DNA from: Polyangiaceae bacterium
GTDB taxonomy: Bacteria; Myxococcota_A; Polyangia; Polyangiales; Polyangiaceae
Assembly (NCBI GenBank): GCA_019637265.1
Contig: JAHBVY010000015.1
Location: 18,620-82,619 of the forward strand
Length of the DNA stretch: 64,000 nucleotides
Reading direction: 5' to 3'
Positions 8,466-16,628 of the stretch are shown here, piece after piece. The notes beneath the pieces are model-generated. The model did no database searches and was not told the origin of the DNA. It worked only from the letters and a program-made list of their open reading frames with translations. Made by a program: the position numbers and the translations under genes. Within the stretch, counting starts at the first letter, position 1; every line of letters starts with the position of its first letter.

Positions 8466-9983
8466 TCACGACCGCTCCGGCGCGTCAGTTCCCAGCACCT
8501 CGACGAGCTCGGCGATCACCTGGACCGCGTCCTCCTCCACGTCCTCGAGCACGATGGGCGTGTACTCTGGGTTGGTCGGCTTCAGCGTGATCTTCGTGTG
8601 TCGCCACGAGTCGCCGGCGCGGGCCTTCTCGCTCTCGTAGCGCTTCACCGTGTAGCGGTGCCCGGTCTCGGGGTCGGTGGCATCGCGAAGCTGGACGAGC
8701 ACGGTGCGTCCTTGGCGCGATCCCGTGACCGGTGCAGCGAAGAGGCAGTACGCGCCGTCTTCGACGCCAGGCTCCATCGAACGCCCGACGACCTGGGCGA
8801 CGAACATGCCCGGGCGCAGCCGGCGATCGCTGTCCACCTCGACCCACTCGAAGTCGTCGTCGGCGACGTGCTGGGGATCGCTGAACGCACCGGCCGCCGC
8901 CTTGAGCGGCACGAGCGGCACGCACTTCACGTACCGGTCCTTCGCGGATCCTTCGACCAGCCGCAGCTTCGGCTGGACCGCAGTCTGCGGCGAGCCATCC
9001 TTGGCGCGAAGGCGGCGGTACGCCTCCTCGGCCATCCAGGACGTCACCACCTTCTGGAAGGGCGCGTCGTTCATGAAGCGAACGAAGATGTCCTCGTTCT
9101 GGTCCATGCGGTCGACGAAGAGCCGCTCGAGCACGTTCTTGAAGAGCAGCTCGAACTTGTCGCCCGGGTTCACGGCCGCCGCGCGACGCAACCCGTCGTC
9201 GCCCATGGCGGCCTCGACGATCTGATCGAAGAAGAGCTGGTCGGCCTGGTTGAAGTCCGTCCCGAAGCGCTCGTTGACGACGTCGATGAGCTGCGAGAGC
9301 GGCACAGGCTGCTCGCGCAGCACGCCGCTTCCGACCTCGGCCGGCCCGTCGAGCTTCCGCGCTTCGCCGTCCTTGAGCGCGATGGACCCCTCGCTGATCT
9401 TCTGCAGCCGGTAGTACTCGAGCTTGACCTCGTCATCGAACTGGTAGGCGGCTCCGCTGGCACGACGCGGGAGCTTCGTCATGAGATGACGCAGGAACAC
9501 GTAGAGGCGCTCGAGGTCCGAGTCCTGGTACGGGATCACCTGGCTGAGGAAGCCGTATAGGTTCTGGAACGCTTGGAGCTTCCCGCGCCACAGCTCGGCC
9601 TCGTCGGGGCCGTCCTCGGAGCGCGCCTTGAAGCGAGAGACCGCGGGATCGAGCGCGGCGTTCATCGCCTGGTGGTCGAGGGCGCTCTGCTTCTGCTTGG
9701 GCTTGAAGTACACGTCGCAGAAGCGCGCGATCTCCTCATCGAGGTAGACGCCCGCCGCGTCGAGCTCGCCCTTGATGGCGTAGAGCCGCGCCGGGTCGAC
9801 CTCGTCACCGATCTCCGCGCCCTCGTAGTAGGTCTTGAAGGCCTCGCGGATTTCGTCGCGGTCGTTCACGAAGTCGAGGACGAAGGTGTCCTCCTTGAGC
9901 GGATGGATTCGGTTGAGCCGCGAGAGCGTCTGCACCGCCTGAATGCCGGCGAGACGCTTGTCGACGTACATCGTGTGGAGGAG
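8466..9983 (-). pseudogene. 5'-truncated type I restriction-like helicase (HsdR family) with C-terminal S24 peptidase domain
   Basis: This is the 3' half of a DEAD/DEAH-type helicase of the HsdR/EcoEI-R family. Recognisable homology begins abruptly at [17 protein letters not shown] (codon at 9983-9981), followed by motif VI ([20 protein letters not shown]) and the helical C-terminal region. All upstream motifs (Walker A, DExH, nuclease) are missing because a transposon remnant abuts here. The last ~170 residues form an S24/LexA-UmuD-like peptidase domain with the nucleophile in [18 protein letters not shown] and the general-base Lys in RYTVKRYE, so the Ser-Lys dyad appears intact. An open frame continues to 10043, but those residues are antisense to the transposase. 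A new start at ATG 9971 could still make a C-terminal fragment. The stop lies 49 nt before the giant ATPase gene start, so it was probably the first gene of that operon. Confidence 0.8.
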
Positions 9984-10642
9984 ACAACGGCTCGACCTAC
10001 CGCGGTCAGGCGCTGAGCCTCGCCTGCGTACGCATGGGGACATCGCTGGTCCACGCTAAGCCCTACGACGCGCAGGCGCGCGGGAAGATGGAGCGGTTTT
10101 GGCGGACCCTGCGCGAGGGGTGCCTAGACTTCGTCGGCTCGCTGTCGTCGCTCCACGACCTCAACGTCAGGCTCTGGGCTTTCGTCGATGAGCACTACCA
10201 TCGCGCGCCCCACGCTGGCCTATTGGGCAAGACGCCTGACAGTGTCTACAGCGAAACACCACGCCCGGTAGACGCCTTCGACGAGGCCATGCTGCGCAAG
10301 GCGCTCACCATCCAGGCGCGCCGCCGCGTCCGCCGCGACAGCACCCTGCCCATGGGCGGCAGCGACTGGGAGACCGATCTGCACTTCCTGGCAGGAAAGG
10401 TCGTGACCGTTTACCGCTGCCTGCTCGACCGGGCGGAGCCGCCCTGGCTCGAGCATGAGGGCCGCGCTCACGTCCTGCATCCGGTCAATCCCAAGGCCAA
10501 CGACCACAAGCCGCGCTCAGCGCCAAGTCAACGCGCAGCTCACCTGCAGCGTGAGCCGGTACCCTTCAATCCACCGAAGGCGCTGCTAGACAAGACACTG
10601 GGCAAGAGGCCCGTCACCCCGAGCGGCGAGGGCGAGTCATGA
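9983..10642 (+). pseudogene. DDE transposase, C-terminal fragment
   Basis: The frame reads [19 protein letters not shown] from 9983, i.e. it starts exactly at the second catalytic Asp of an rve-type integrase core. The catalytic Glu follows 36 residues later (GKMERFWRTLREG), giving a D-35-E arrangement. A C-terminal Mu-transposase-like region follows (YHRAPHAGLLGKTPDSVY, then a beta-barrel-like HFLAGKVVTVYRCLLDR segment). The first Asp and the DNA-binding N terminus are absent. The longest complete frame starts at ATG 10034. The stop overlaps the downstream ATPase start (ATGA), as expected for a co-translated transposase/ATPase pair. The fragment cannot be an active transposase. Confidence 0.85.
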
Positions 10643-11454
10643 GCGCGCACCTCGACCACTTCGGTCTGCGAAGCGAGCCTTTCTCCAAGGAGATCGACGA
10701 CGCCAAGCTGTGGCTGCCCACGAGCAAGCAGGACATCGTCGATGAGCTCGTCGCGTGTGTGCATGACCGCAAGCATGCCGTCGTCACCGGCGAGCCAGGG
10801 GTGGGCAAGACCTGCGTGCTGCGCGCGCTTCGTAGCGCGCTCAGCGCCAGTCAGTCCTTCAGGCTGACTTACTGTCACAACGTGACCCTCGGTCGGCGGG
10901 ACTTCTACCGGCACCTCTGCCACTGCCTGGGTATCACCTACGGTGCCACGGCGGGCGATGTGTTCCTGTCCCTCAGCAAGCACGTGGAGGAGCTCACCCG
11001 CGAGCGGACCCTCCCCGTCCTGCTCATCGACGAGGCCCACATGCTCCACCAGGACACCCTCGACCACCTGCACATCTTGCTCAACTACTCCTGGGACAGC
11101 CGCTCGCTACTCTCGCTCATCATGATCGGCCTGCCCGATCTCGATGAGCGCCTGACCAAGCGCAGGAATCGCTCCCTCTACTCGCGCCTGCACCACCGGC
11201 TGACCATCGACCCGCTCTCGCCCAGCGACACCGGTGACTACGTCCGCGCGCGCCTCACCACCGCCGGTGCCAACAAGGAGCTCTTCACCTCGGACGCCAT
11301 CGGCATCCTGCACGAGGCGGCGTCCGGCTCCCTGCGTGACATCGACCGCGTGGCGGACAAGGCGCTGCGGCTCTCCGCTCGCAAGAAGCGGAAGCTCGTG
11401 GAGAGAGACGCCGTGCAAGCCGTCCTGAGGACTGACGGGTTGGGCGCGCCATGA
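10639..11454 (+). CDS. Transposition AAA+ ATPase (TniB/MuB/ExeA-like)
   Basis: This 271-residue AAA+ ATPase is of the type that partners DDE transposases for target selection. It starts HLDHFGLRSEPFSKEID, as ExeA/TniB-like proteins do. Walker A is GEPGVGKTC (~residues 53-61), Walker B LPVLLIDEAHML (~131-142), and sensor I lies in SLIMIGLPDLDERL. An arginine-rich RRNRSLYSRLHHRLTID segment and an ExeA-like C-terminal lid domain follow. ATG 10639 overlaps the transposase stop by 4 nt. The protein looks complete, but the cognate transposase is truncated, so it is probably an orphan. Confidence 0.85.
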   Translation: MSAHLDHFGLRSEPFSKEIDDAKLWLPTSKQDIVDELVACVHDRKHAVVTGEPGVGKTCVLRALRSALSASQSFRLTYCHNVTLGRRDFYRHLCHCLGITYGATAGDVFLSLSKHVEELTRERTLPVLLIDEAHMLHQDTLDHLHILLNYSWDSRSLLSLIMIGLPDLDERLTKRRNRSLYSRLHHRLTIDPLSPSDTGDYVRARLTTAGANKELFTSDAIGILHEAASGSLRDIDRVADKALRLSARKKRKLVERDAVQAVLRTDGLGAP

Positions 11455-11625
11455 CCCTCGCGCCAGAGCTACTCCAGCGACCCACCCTCGCTTAGGAGGA
11501 GCCCAACGAAGACCCCTATTCTGACCCTCAAGGCGCCCGCCCACGCACGGGTGGGCGCCCATCACCCTCACACCGCGCGCGCCACCACGCATCCCCGACG
11601 ATGCCCATCATTGACCCCGCGCGCC
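11452..11625 (+). repeat. Three direct repeats near the transposon right end
   Basis: The heptamer-containing motif TGACCC(T/C)C..GCGCC occurs at 11452, 11522 and 11612 in the same orientation, between the ATPase stop and the inferred right end. Spaced transposase-binding repeats are typical of Tn7/Mu-like ends. The copies are short and the region is GC-rich, so this is tentative. Confidence 0.35.
11532..11559. terminator. Strong GC hairpin after the transposition ATPase gene
   Basis: An inverted repeat GGCGCCCGCCC / GGGTGGGCGCC with a 6-nt loop (ACGCAC) lies 77 nt after the ATPase stop. The 11-bp stem has a single G-T type mismatch. There is no T-run, so it may be a weak terminator or part of the transposon end structure. 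Confidence 0.4.
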
Positions 11626-13314
11626 CACCCATCAGCCAGCTTGCGCGTCAACATCTGCGCCGCTGGAGCCTGCGTGGCGTGTGAGACAGGCTCCCAGTAT
11701 TGCAGCGGGAACGTGGTGTACGGGCGCTGCCGCGACTTGAGCGAGGAGCTGGCGGTGCAGGACTGCGCCGCCCTGGGCCAGGTATGCAGTGAGGGACGCT
11801 GTCGAGTGCCCAGCTGCGAGCCCACCAGCACGAGCTGTGAGGGCAACGTGGTGGTCACTTGCGCCGCGGATGGCCTGAGCATCGCCAAGCGCGAGCCCTG
11901 CGGCGCGAATCGCCAGTGCGTCGGCGGCAAATGCGAGCGACAGGTGTGTCAGCCGGGGAGGCACTGCAAGGGCACGCGTCAAGTGGAGGTGTGTTCGGAC
12001 GATGGGCTCACGCTCGAAGGGGTCGAGGATTGCGGCGCCGCCGAAGGCTGCGAGGAGGGCGAGTGCCGCCCCAAGGTCTGCACGGAGAACTCCACGTTCT
12101 GCACGGGCGACAAGCGCATGCGCTGCTCGGCGAGCGGCGCTGCGGAGGAGGAGTGGCCCTGCGCCGCAGGTCAGAGCTGTCAGGGCAGCGGTCAATGCGT
12201 AGACTGGGAGTGTGAGCCGAACGTGGACTTTTGCGAGGGCGATGTGCCGAGTCGCTGCGCGGCGGATGGGCTCAGCTCGGTGGCGCTGGGCGAGCCTTGT
12301 ACCAATCGCACCACGTGCAGCGCCGGGGCGTGCGAGGTGTGGCGGTGTGAGCCTGGGCTCGAGCTCTGCGCGGCGGGTGAAGCCCGCGTGTGCGCGGCGG
12401 ACGGGATGAGCTCAGCTCCACTTACCAACCCCTGCGATGGCAGCGACCCTACCTGCGAGGTCGATACTTGTGACGACTTACCTGCAGGCTACGCAGGTTA
12501 CGCGCGTTGGCCGCTCCCGGGTACGTCGGACCGGGCCCGAAGTTACATCACCGACCCCCTCGCGAAGACGGTGCGTGACAACGTCACGGGCCTCCTGTGG
12601 CAGCGAGAGGTGCTCCCAATACAGCGTACTTCGTCCGCCGCAAAGACCTATTGCGAGGGCCTGACATTAGGAGGTCGCAGCGATTGGCGTCTTCCCACGC
12701 GGATGGAGCTGATCTCCCTCGTGGACTACACGCAAGTCGGCCCCGCGATAGACAGGGTCACCTTCCCGAGCACACCGACGGCGGGGCACTGGTCTGGGTC
12801 AGAGTCCGCCGGCTCGGGGCAACGGTGGTACGTGGAGTTCAACACTGGGGAGGCGAAGGTCGCGGCGCTAGGCGCGTCGTATCACGTGCGCTGCGTGGCC
12901 GTCGCCGCACCGCAGAAGCCCATCCCGCCCAGTGGCCACTTCTTCGAGGTGACGGGGGACACCGTGCTCGACGCCGCCACGGGGCTCGAGTGGCAGCGTG
13001 GGACGTCAGCGATCAGGCATACCAAGGTTGGGGCGGTGAACTACTGCAATGCCCTCACCCTAGATGGTAAGTCAGGCTGGCGTTTGCCCGCTACCGCGGA
13101 GCTGAGCGGCCTGGTGCGAGAGGTGGGGGTGACCACGCTGTTCATCGACGAGGGCATCTTCCCGGACACCCAGTCCGATTACCATTACTGGAGCAATACG
13201 CCTGACATCAGCGTGAGCTTGCCGCAGCCCTTCTCGTGGTACACTCATTTCAACGGCGGCACCACCGACAGCGATGTGAACAACAATTCCCGTTGGGTCC
13301 GCTGCGTCCGCTGA
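11551..13314 (+). CDS. 5'-truncated Cys-rich repeat / DUF1566 surface protein (paralogue 1)
   Basis: The C-terminal ~555 residues match the paralogues at 16979 and 19080, but homology starts only at ICAAGACVACETGSQYCSG (~11654). The signal peptide, lipobox and first Cys-rich unit are missing, and the first ~35 residues of the open frame read through transposon-end DNA. What remains is about six Cys-rich units (pattern C..G..C..C..DG...C....C..G.C) followed by two DUF1566 domains, each with VTGLLWQRE or ATGLEWQRG, a DWRLPT/GWRLPA box and a closing HVRCV/WVRCV. DUF1566 is a lectin-like fold found in surface proteins. Without an export signal the product is probably non-functional, and the gene is best read as a fresh pseudogene disrupted by the transposon. 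Confidence 0.7.
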   Translation: MGAHHPHTARATTHPRRCPSLTPRAHPSASLRVNICAAGACVACETGSQYCSGNVVYGRCRDLSEELAVQDCAALGQVCSEGRCRVPSCEPTSTSCEGNVVVTCAADGLSIAKREPCGANRQCVGGKCERQVCQPGRHCKGTRQVEVCSDDGLTLEGVEDCGAAEGCEEGECRPKVCTENSTFCTGDKRMRCSASGAAEEEWPCAAGQSCQGSGQCVDWECEPNVDFCEGDVPSRCAADGLSSVALGEPCTNRTTCSAGACEVWRCEPGLELCAAGEARVCAADGMSSAPLTNPCDGSDPTCEVDTCDDLPAGYAGYARWPLPGTSDRARSYITDPLAKTVRDNVTGLLWQREVLPIQRTSSAAKTYCEGLTLGGRSDWRLPTRMELISLVDYTQVGPAIDRVTFPSTPTAGHWSGSESAGSGQRWYVEFNTGEAKVAALGASYHVRCVAVAAPQKPIPPSGHFFEVTGDTVLDAATGLEWQRGTSAIRHTKVGAVNYCNALTLDGKSGWRLPATAELSGLVREVGVTTLFIDEGIFPDTQSDYHYWSNTPDISVSLPQPFSWYTHFNGGTTDSDVNNNSRWVRCVR

Positions 13315-13333
13315 GCGTGCGAGGTCTGGCGAT

Positions 13334-13352
13334 GCGGTGCCGTCCAACCCCC
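13334..13352 (+). repeat. Dispersed motif GCGGTGCCGTCCAACCCCC
   Basis: One of seven intergenic copies in the window of a ~19-bp motif; the others start at 16713 (reverse), 46859 (reverse), 54641, 58088 (reverse), 59577 (reverse) and 60645. All lie outside recognised genes, mostly just after a gene end or between genes. Confidence 0.55.
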
Positions 13353-13547
13353 CAAGACGAGCTGGACTGCGACGGCTGACGGTTGACGAGGGAGGCTCCT
13401 TGGGGCTTCGCGGCAGGTTTGGGAGCACCGTGGGCCGATCGGCCAAGTCGGATACGAATTTTTGACTATGGACAACGCGCCGCAGGGGCCACTAGCCTTC
13501 GCGCCGTGGAGCCCAGCACGCGCGCGCTCGCCTGCACCGCGCCTGCT

Positions 13548-13568
13548 ATTTTTCCATATGGTAAAAAT
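13548..13568. promoter_or_regulatory. AT-rich palindrome upstream of the LuxR-type regulator
   Basis: ATTTTT-CCATATGG-T-AAAAAT is an almost perfect palindrome centred on CCATATGG in an otherwise GC-rich gap. It lies 20-45 nt upstream of the two candidate starts of the LuxR-type gene, so it could be an operator for autoregulation. That role is inference from position only. Confidence 0.45.
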
Positions 13569-13612
13569 GGCCGCCCCGCTGTGCCGCGGTGAGTTGGCTC
13601 CGAGGGTGCCCC

Positions 13613-14803
13613 ATGCCTCCCCAGAGTCAGGGTCTCCTCAGGCAGCGCGCGGACTTCGTGGCCATCTTGGAGGCCAGCTACGCGGCTGAGGCCGACGACC
13701 AGGTGTGGATGGGGCGCGTCGTCGACGCCGTCGAGCGCACCCTGAGCGTGCCTTACGAGTTCTGGCTGCACGTCATCGAGCATGATCAGGCTGGGACGAA
13801 CGCCCGCTTCGTGATGGGCACGGGGATAGGTGACGCGCTCATGGCGGCCGCCACCAGCTCCTTGAGTCGCCTGGATGCCAAGACGTTCAATGCGTTTTAT
13901 CGCCCGAGGTCGGTGGTCACCACCCACTCAGAGGTGTTGTCGCGGCTCGAGGCTGAGCGTCGGTGCCGGGTCGAGGCGGAGCTCCAACCCTTCTATGAGG
14001 CTCAGCGCTCGAAGGACGCCTTTGGGGTCCTGATGCACCCTGAGCCTGGCGTGGCGGCGGTGCTCAGTTGCTCGCTGCCCACGCGGCACACGCCATCACA
14101 TCATGAGCGGCGCGCCTTCTCGCGCCTCGCGCTTCACCTCGCGACGGCGCTCCGGCTGCGTCGTCGCCCGGAGGCCGTCATCGCGGTGCTCTCCCCGGGC
14201 GGCAAGCTCCTGCACCTCGAAGCCGGCTCCCCCTCGCCCGAGGCGCTGGTCGGTCAAATCAAGACCATCGAGCGAGCGCGTCTCCGTCGCGGACGCGCCG
14301 AGCCCGACGCCATCGCCACCTGGCGCGCCCTGGTGAACGGGCAGGTCACCCTCGTGGAGCGCGAGTCATCTGGTCAGCGTTACTACCTGGTGCTCGAGAA
14401 CGCGGCCAGCGCGCGCGCCCAGCGCCGACTCTCGGAGCAGGAGGCCAACATCGTCTCGCTCGCCGCTCATGGTGCCACGGGGAAACACATCGCCTACCGG
14501 CTCGGGCTCTCCCCCTCTTCGGTGTCGGGCTACCTCGCGAGCGCAGCGGCCAAGCTTGGCTTCTCCACGGCCACCGCGCTGTTGCGGCTGGCGTCGCGGC
14601 TCGTGATCGACAAAGAGCCTGTCGATACCCAGGGGCTCACCCCTTCGGAGCGCGAAGTCCTCGACATGCTGCGCGCCGGGCTCGCGAACAAGGCGATCGC
14701 AGCGCGTAGGCGTCGCTCCGAGCGCACCATCGCCAATCAGGTCGCGGCGATCCTGCGCAAGACGGGCAGCCAGTCCCGGCGCGCGCTCGTCACCTCTGGG
14801 TGA
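13613..14803 (+). CDS. Transcriptional regulator with two tandem LuxR-type HTH domains
   Basis: A 396-residue protein. The N-terminal ~170 residues are not recognised (possibly a sensor). Two consecutive LuxR/GerE-like helix-turn-helix domains lie at the C terminus: one at ~residues 270-330 (LSEQEANIVSLAAHGATGKH, then LGLSPSSVSGYLASAAAKLG) and one at ~340-396 (LTPSEREVLDMLRAGLANKA, then RRSERTIANQVAAILRKTG). Most family members carry one such domain. The start chosen is ATG 13613; an in-frame GTG at 13589 adds 8 residues. The gene stands between the truncated DUF1566 gene and the lipoprotein genes, all on the plus strand, so it may regulate the surface-protein cluster. Confidence 0.75.
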   Translation: MPPQSQGLLRQRADFVAILEASYAAEADDQVWMGRVVDAVERTLSVPYEFWLHVIEHDQAGTNARFVMGTGIGDALMAAATSSLSRLDAKTFNAFYRPRSVVTTHSEVLSRLEAERRCRVEAELQPFYEAQRSKDAFGVLMHPEPGVAAVLSCSLPTRHTPSHHERRAFSRLALHLATALRLRRRPEAVIAVLSPGGKLLHLEAGSPSPEALVGQIKTIERARLRRGRAEPDAIATWRALVNGQVTLVERESSGQRYYLVLENAASARAQRRLSEQEANIVSLAAHGATGKHIAYRLGLSPSSVSGYLASAAAKLGFSTATALLRLASRLVIDKEPVDTQGLTPSEREVLDMLRAGLANKAIAARRRRSERTIANQVAAILRKTGSQSRRALVTSG

Positions 14804-14945
14804 TCGAATAAATGACCATAGCGTGCCGCCTTCGACCTTTGCGAAGCTGGGGCGCCTTCGGGGGAGTCGCCTGCCTGGGGCCGTCGGCTCTCCTTGGGGG
14901 CGGCGCTCCGTAGGCCGAGCCTACTAACACCTTCGCGGGGATCCC

Positions 14946-15734
14946 ATGTTGAAATCGACATCGCTATTCGCACTCCTAGCCATCACCGTCGTCGCTTGCT
15001 CCTCTTCAGACAGTGGGGGCTCGGGCGGACCATCGAGCGGCGGCTCGGGGGGGAGCTTTGGGGGCTCCGGTGGCTCGGGCGGCTCCGGTGGCGTCGTGAG
15101 CGGCGCAGACACTTGCTACGGCCACCCTGACGCGACCGAGAGGGCCGAGGGCAGCGCGTTCGCGCTGTGCACGTATGACCGCTGCTGCGGAGCGTACGCG
15201 GCCTGCAACACCGACGAGGATTGCAACGCGGTGCTGGAGTGCAGCTACGCCGCGAGCAGTCAAGAGGACTTCGATCGATGCATCGCGCCGTTCTTCTCAG
15301 ATGGCCCCGGCAGCATCAACGGGATCGCAATTGAGTATTTGTTCGCGTACAAGTATTTCAACGATCTGTTCAGCTGCTGGGCCTCCAGCTGCAACGACAC
15401 CGCGTCGGCGCCTCCGGCGGATCCGTGCCGAAGTCACTCCGGTTGTTCGCAGTGCGTGGACGGCATGGGGGTGCAGCAGAACGGGTTCGTGGGGGCTTGT
15501 GTCTACGTCACCAAAGACGATCGGAGCGCCTGCGTGTCGGGCTCCGCGTATGGCCCCAATCGCCTCTCCGATCGCGATCGGGGTGAAGATTGGTCGTGGC
15601 TCTACTGGGACTCGGATCGGTGCCCTGGCGCGGGCGGTGGCCCGGGCGGCTGCACCCACGATAGCGACTGCGGGCGCTGTGAGCGCTGCGAGCGCTCCAC
15701 GGGGAATTGCCTCACCAGGCCGTCCTGTAATTGA
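14946..15734 (+). CDS. Cys-rich lipoprotein with Ser/Gly linker
   Basis: A 262-residue predicted lipoprotein. The signal peptide MLKSTSLFALLAITVVACSS has a lipobox ending at Cys18. A Ser/Gly-rich linker (residues ~22-50) tethers a Cys-rich domain with many regularly spaced cysteines (e.g. CTYDRCCGAYAAC and CGRCERCERSTGNC). This layout, lipid anchor plus flexible Ser/Gly spacer plus disulphide-rich head, is common in myxobacterial surface proteins. I do not recognise a catalytic domain. It is followed by a second lipoprotein of similar design, 39 nt downstream. Confidence 0.75.
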   Translation: MLKSTSLFALLAITVVACSSSDSGGSGGPSSGGSGGSFGGSGGSGGSGGVVSGADTCYGHPDATERAEGSAFALCTYDRCCGAYAACNTDEDCNAVLECSYAASSQEDFDRCIAPFFSDGPGSINGIAIEYLFAYKYFNDLFSCWASSCNDTASAPPADPCRSHSGCSQCVDGMGVQQNGFVGACVYVTKDDRSACVSGSAYGPNRLSDRDRGEDWSWLYWDSDRCPGAGGGPGGCTHDSDCGRCERCERSTGNCLTRPSCN

Positions 15735-15773
15735 TGTGCGCTGTGTGAGAAGAACTGGAGGAACTGACAAGTG

Positions 15774-16574
15774 ATGAAGCATGGGTTCGGGTTAGGCGTG
15801 ACGGTGCTCTCCCTCATCGCGCTGGGCGCTTGTGGTGATGATGACAGTGGAGGCTCGCGAGATCGCTGTGGCTCGTTCTGCGCTGTGTTCGCGCAGGGTG
15901 AGGGTTGCAGCTCGGTGCTGGATGGCTGCAATCGCGATTGCCCTGTGGCTCGTGAGCAGTGTGTGCATCGGGCGGATCCCATGCTCCAGTGCCTGGCGGG
16001 CCTTGGGTTCTCTTGTACCTCGCCGGGCGTCGCGAACGCCGTGGGCGACGGTGCGGGGTTCGAGTCGCTGAGCGTCGCCTCCGGGACGCTCAACGTCTCC
16101 GACTCGAGGTGCGCTGAGCTAGTCGCCGCATTCAAGCGCTGTGACCCGCTGCCGGGCTCTGGCGGTTCCGGAGCGTCGGGTGGCTCTGGGGCCTCGGGTG
16201 GCTCTGGGGCCTCGGGTGGCTCTGGCGGTTCCGGAGCGTCGGGTGGCTTCGGTGGTTCCGGAGCGTCGGGCGGCTCCGGCGGCTCTGGTGGTGGGGACTG
16301 CAGCGGCGGCCAGGGCCTGAGCTGCGACGCGTGCCTCGATGCGGCGCTCCAGAGTGGCGGTTGCTGCGCCTCCCAGGGCGCCGCCTGCAGCGCCAATCCG
16401 AGCTGCGGTGCGCTGATCGACTGCTTGGCGGGGTGCTCCACGGACCCATGCATCGACAGCTGCGCCGAGGCTCACTCGAGCGGCATCCAGCCGTTCCTCA
16501 ACCTCACGAACTGCCTGTTCGGTAACGACGCCCCGGGCCCAGGTGCTTGCGGCCTGGCTTGCGAAGACGACTGA
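15774..16574 (+). CDS. Cys-rich lipoprotein with internal Ser/Gly/Ala repeat
   Basis: A 266-residue predicted lipoprotein (LGVTVLSLIALGACGDDD, lipobox Cys at ~20). The N-terminal ~115 residues contain paired cysteines. A ~45-residue GGSGASGG repeat follows, then a second Cys-rich domain with CDACLDAALQSGGCC and CAGLACEDD-like ends. The repeat suggests two globular domains joined by a spacer. The start is ATG 15774; a GTG immediately before it is equally possible. No enzyme motif was seen. Probably surface-exposed and disulphide-bonded. Confidence 0.75.
   Translation: MKHGFGLGVTVLSLIALGACGDDDSGGSRDRCGSFCAVFAQGEGCSSVLDGCNRDCPVAREQCVHRADPMLQCLAGLGFSCTSPGVANAVGDGAGFESLSVASGTLNVSDSRCAELVAAFKRCDPLPGSGGSGASGGSGASGGSGASGGSGGSGASGGFGGSGASGGSGGSGGGDCSGGQGLSCDACLDAALQSGGCCASQGAACSANPSCGALIDCLAGCSTDPCIDSCAEAHSSGIQPFLNLTNCLFGNDAPGPGACGLACEDD
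16156..16293 (+). repeat. Tandem Gly/Ser/Ala-coding repeat
   Basis: About 138 nt of short tandem units (GGTTCCGGAGCGTCGGGTGG and variants such as GGCTCTGGGGCCTCGGGTGG) inside the lipoprotein gene, encoding the GSGASGG spacer. Such tracts expand and contract by slippage, so length probably varies between strains. Confidence 0.7.
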
Positions 16575-16599
16575 GCCAAGCGGATTCGAGCGTCGACAC

Positions 16600-16628
16600 G
16601 TAGGGGCAGGCCCCCGTGCCTGCCCTTG
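16600..16628. repeat. REP-like hairpin
   Basis: GTAGGGGCAGG-CCCCCGTG-CCTGCCC is a GC-rich inverted repeat of the family seen also near 35444, 36769, 42104, 43717 and elsewhere. It lies shortly after the lipoprotein gene. A copy of the GGTGCCGTCCAACCCC motif (reverse, 16713) follows in the same ~400-nt gap, which holds no other gene I can support. Confidence 0.55.

Larger units (their letters stand above)
9983..11653 (+). mobile_element. Truncated two-gene DDE transposase/AAA ATPase transposon remnant
   Basis: The remnant contains a 5'-truncated DDE transposase and its partner ATPase. The left boundary is set by the codon junction at ~9983, where helicase coding sequence on the minus strand meets the transposase DNG motif on the plus strand. 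The right boundary is inferred at 11653/11654, where sequence homologous to the DUF1566 paralogues resumes (TCTGCGCCGC). Read inward, the right end begins TGTTGACGCGC, and TG...CA ends suit Mu/Tn7-type elements. No left terminal repeat remains. Confidence 0.65.
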
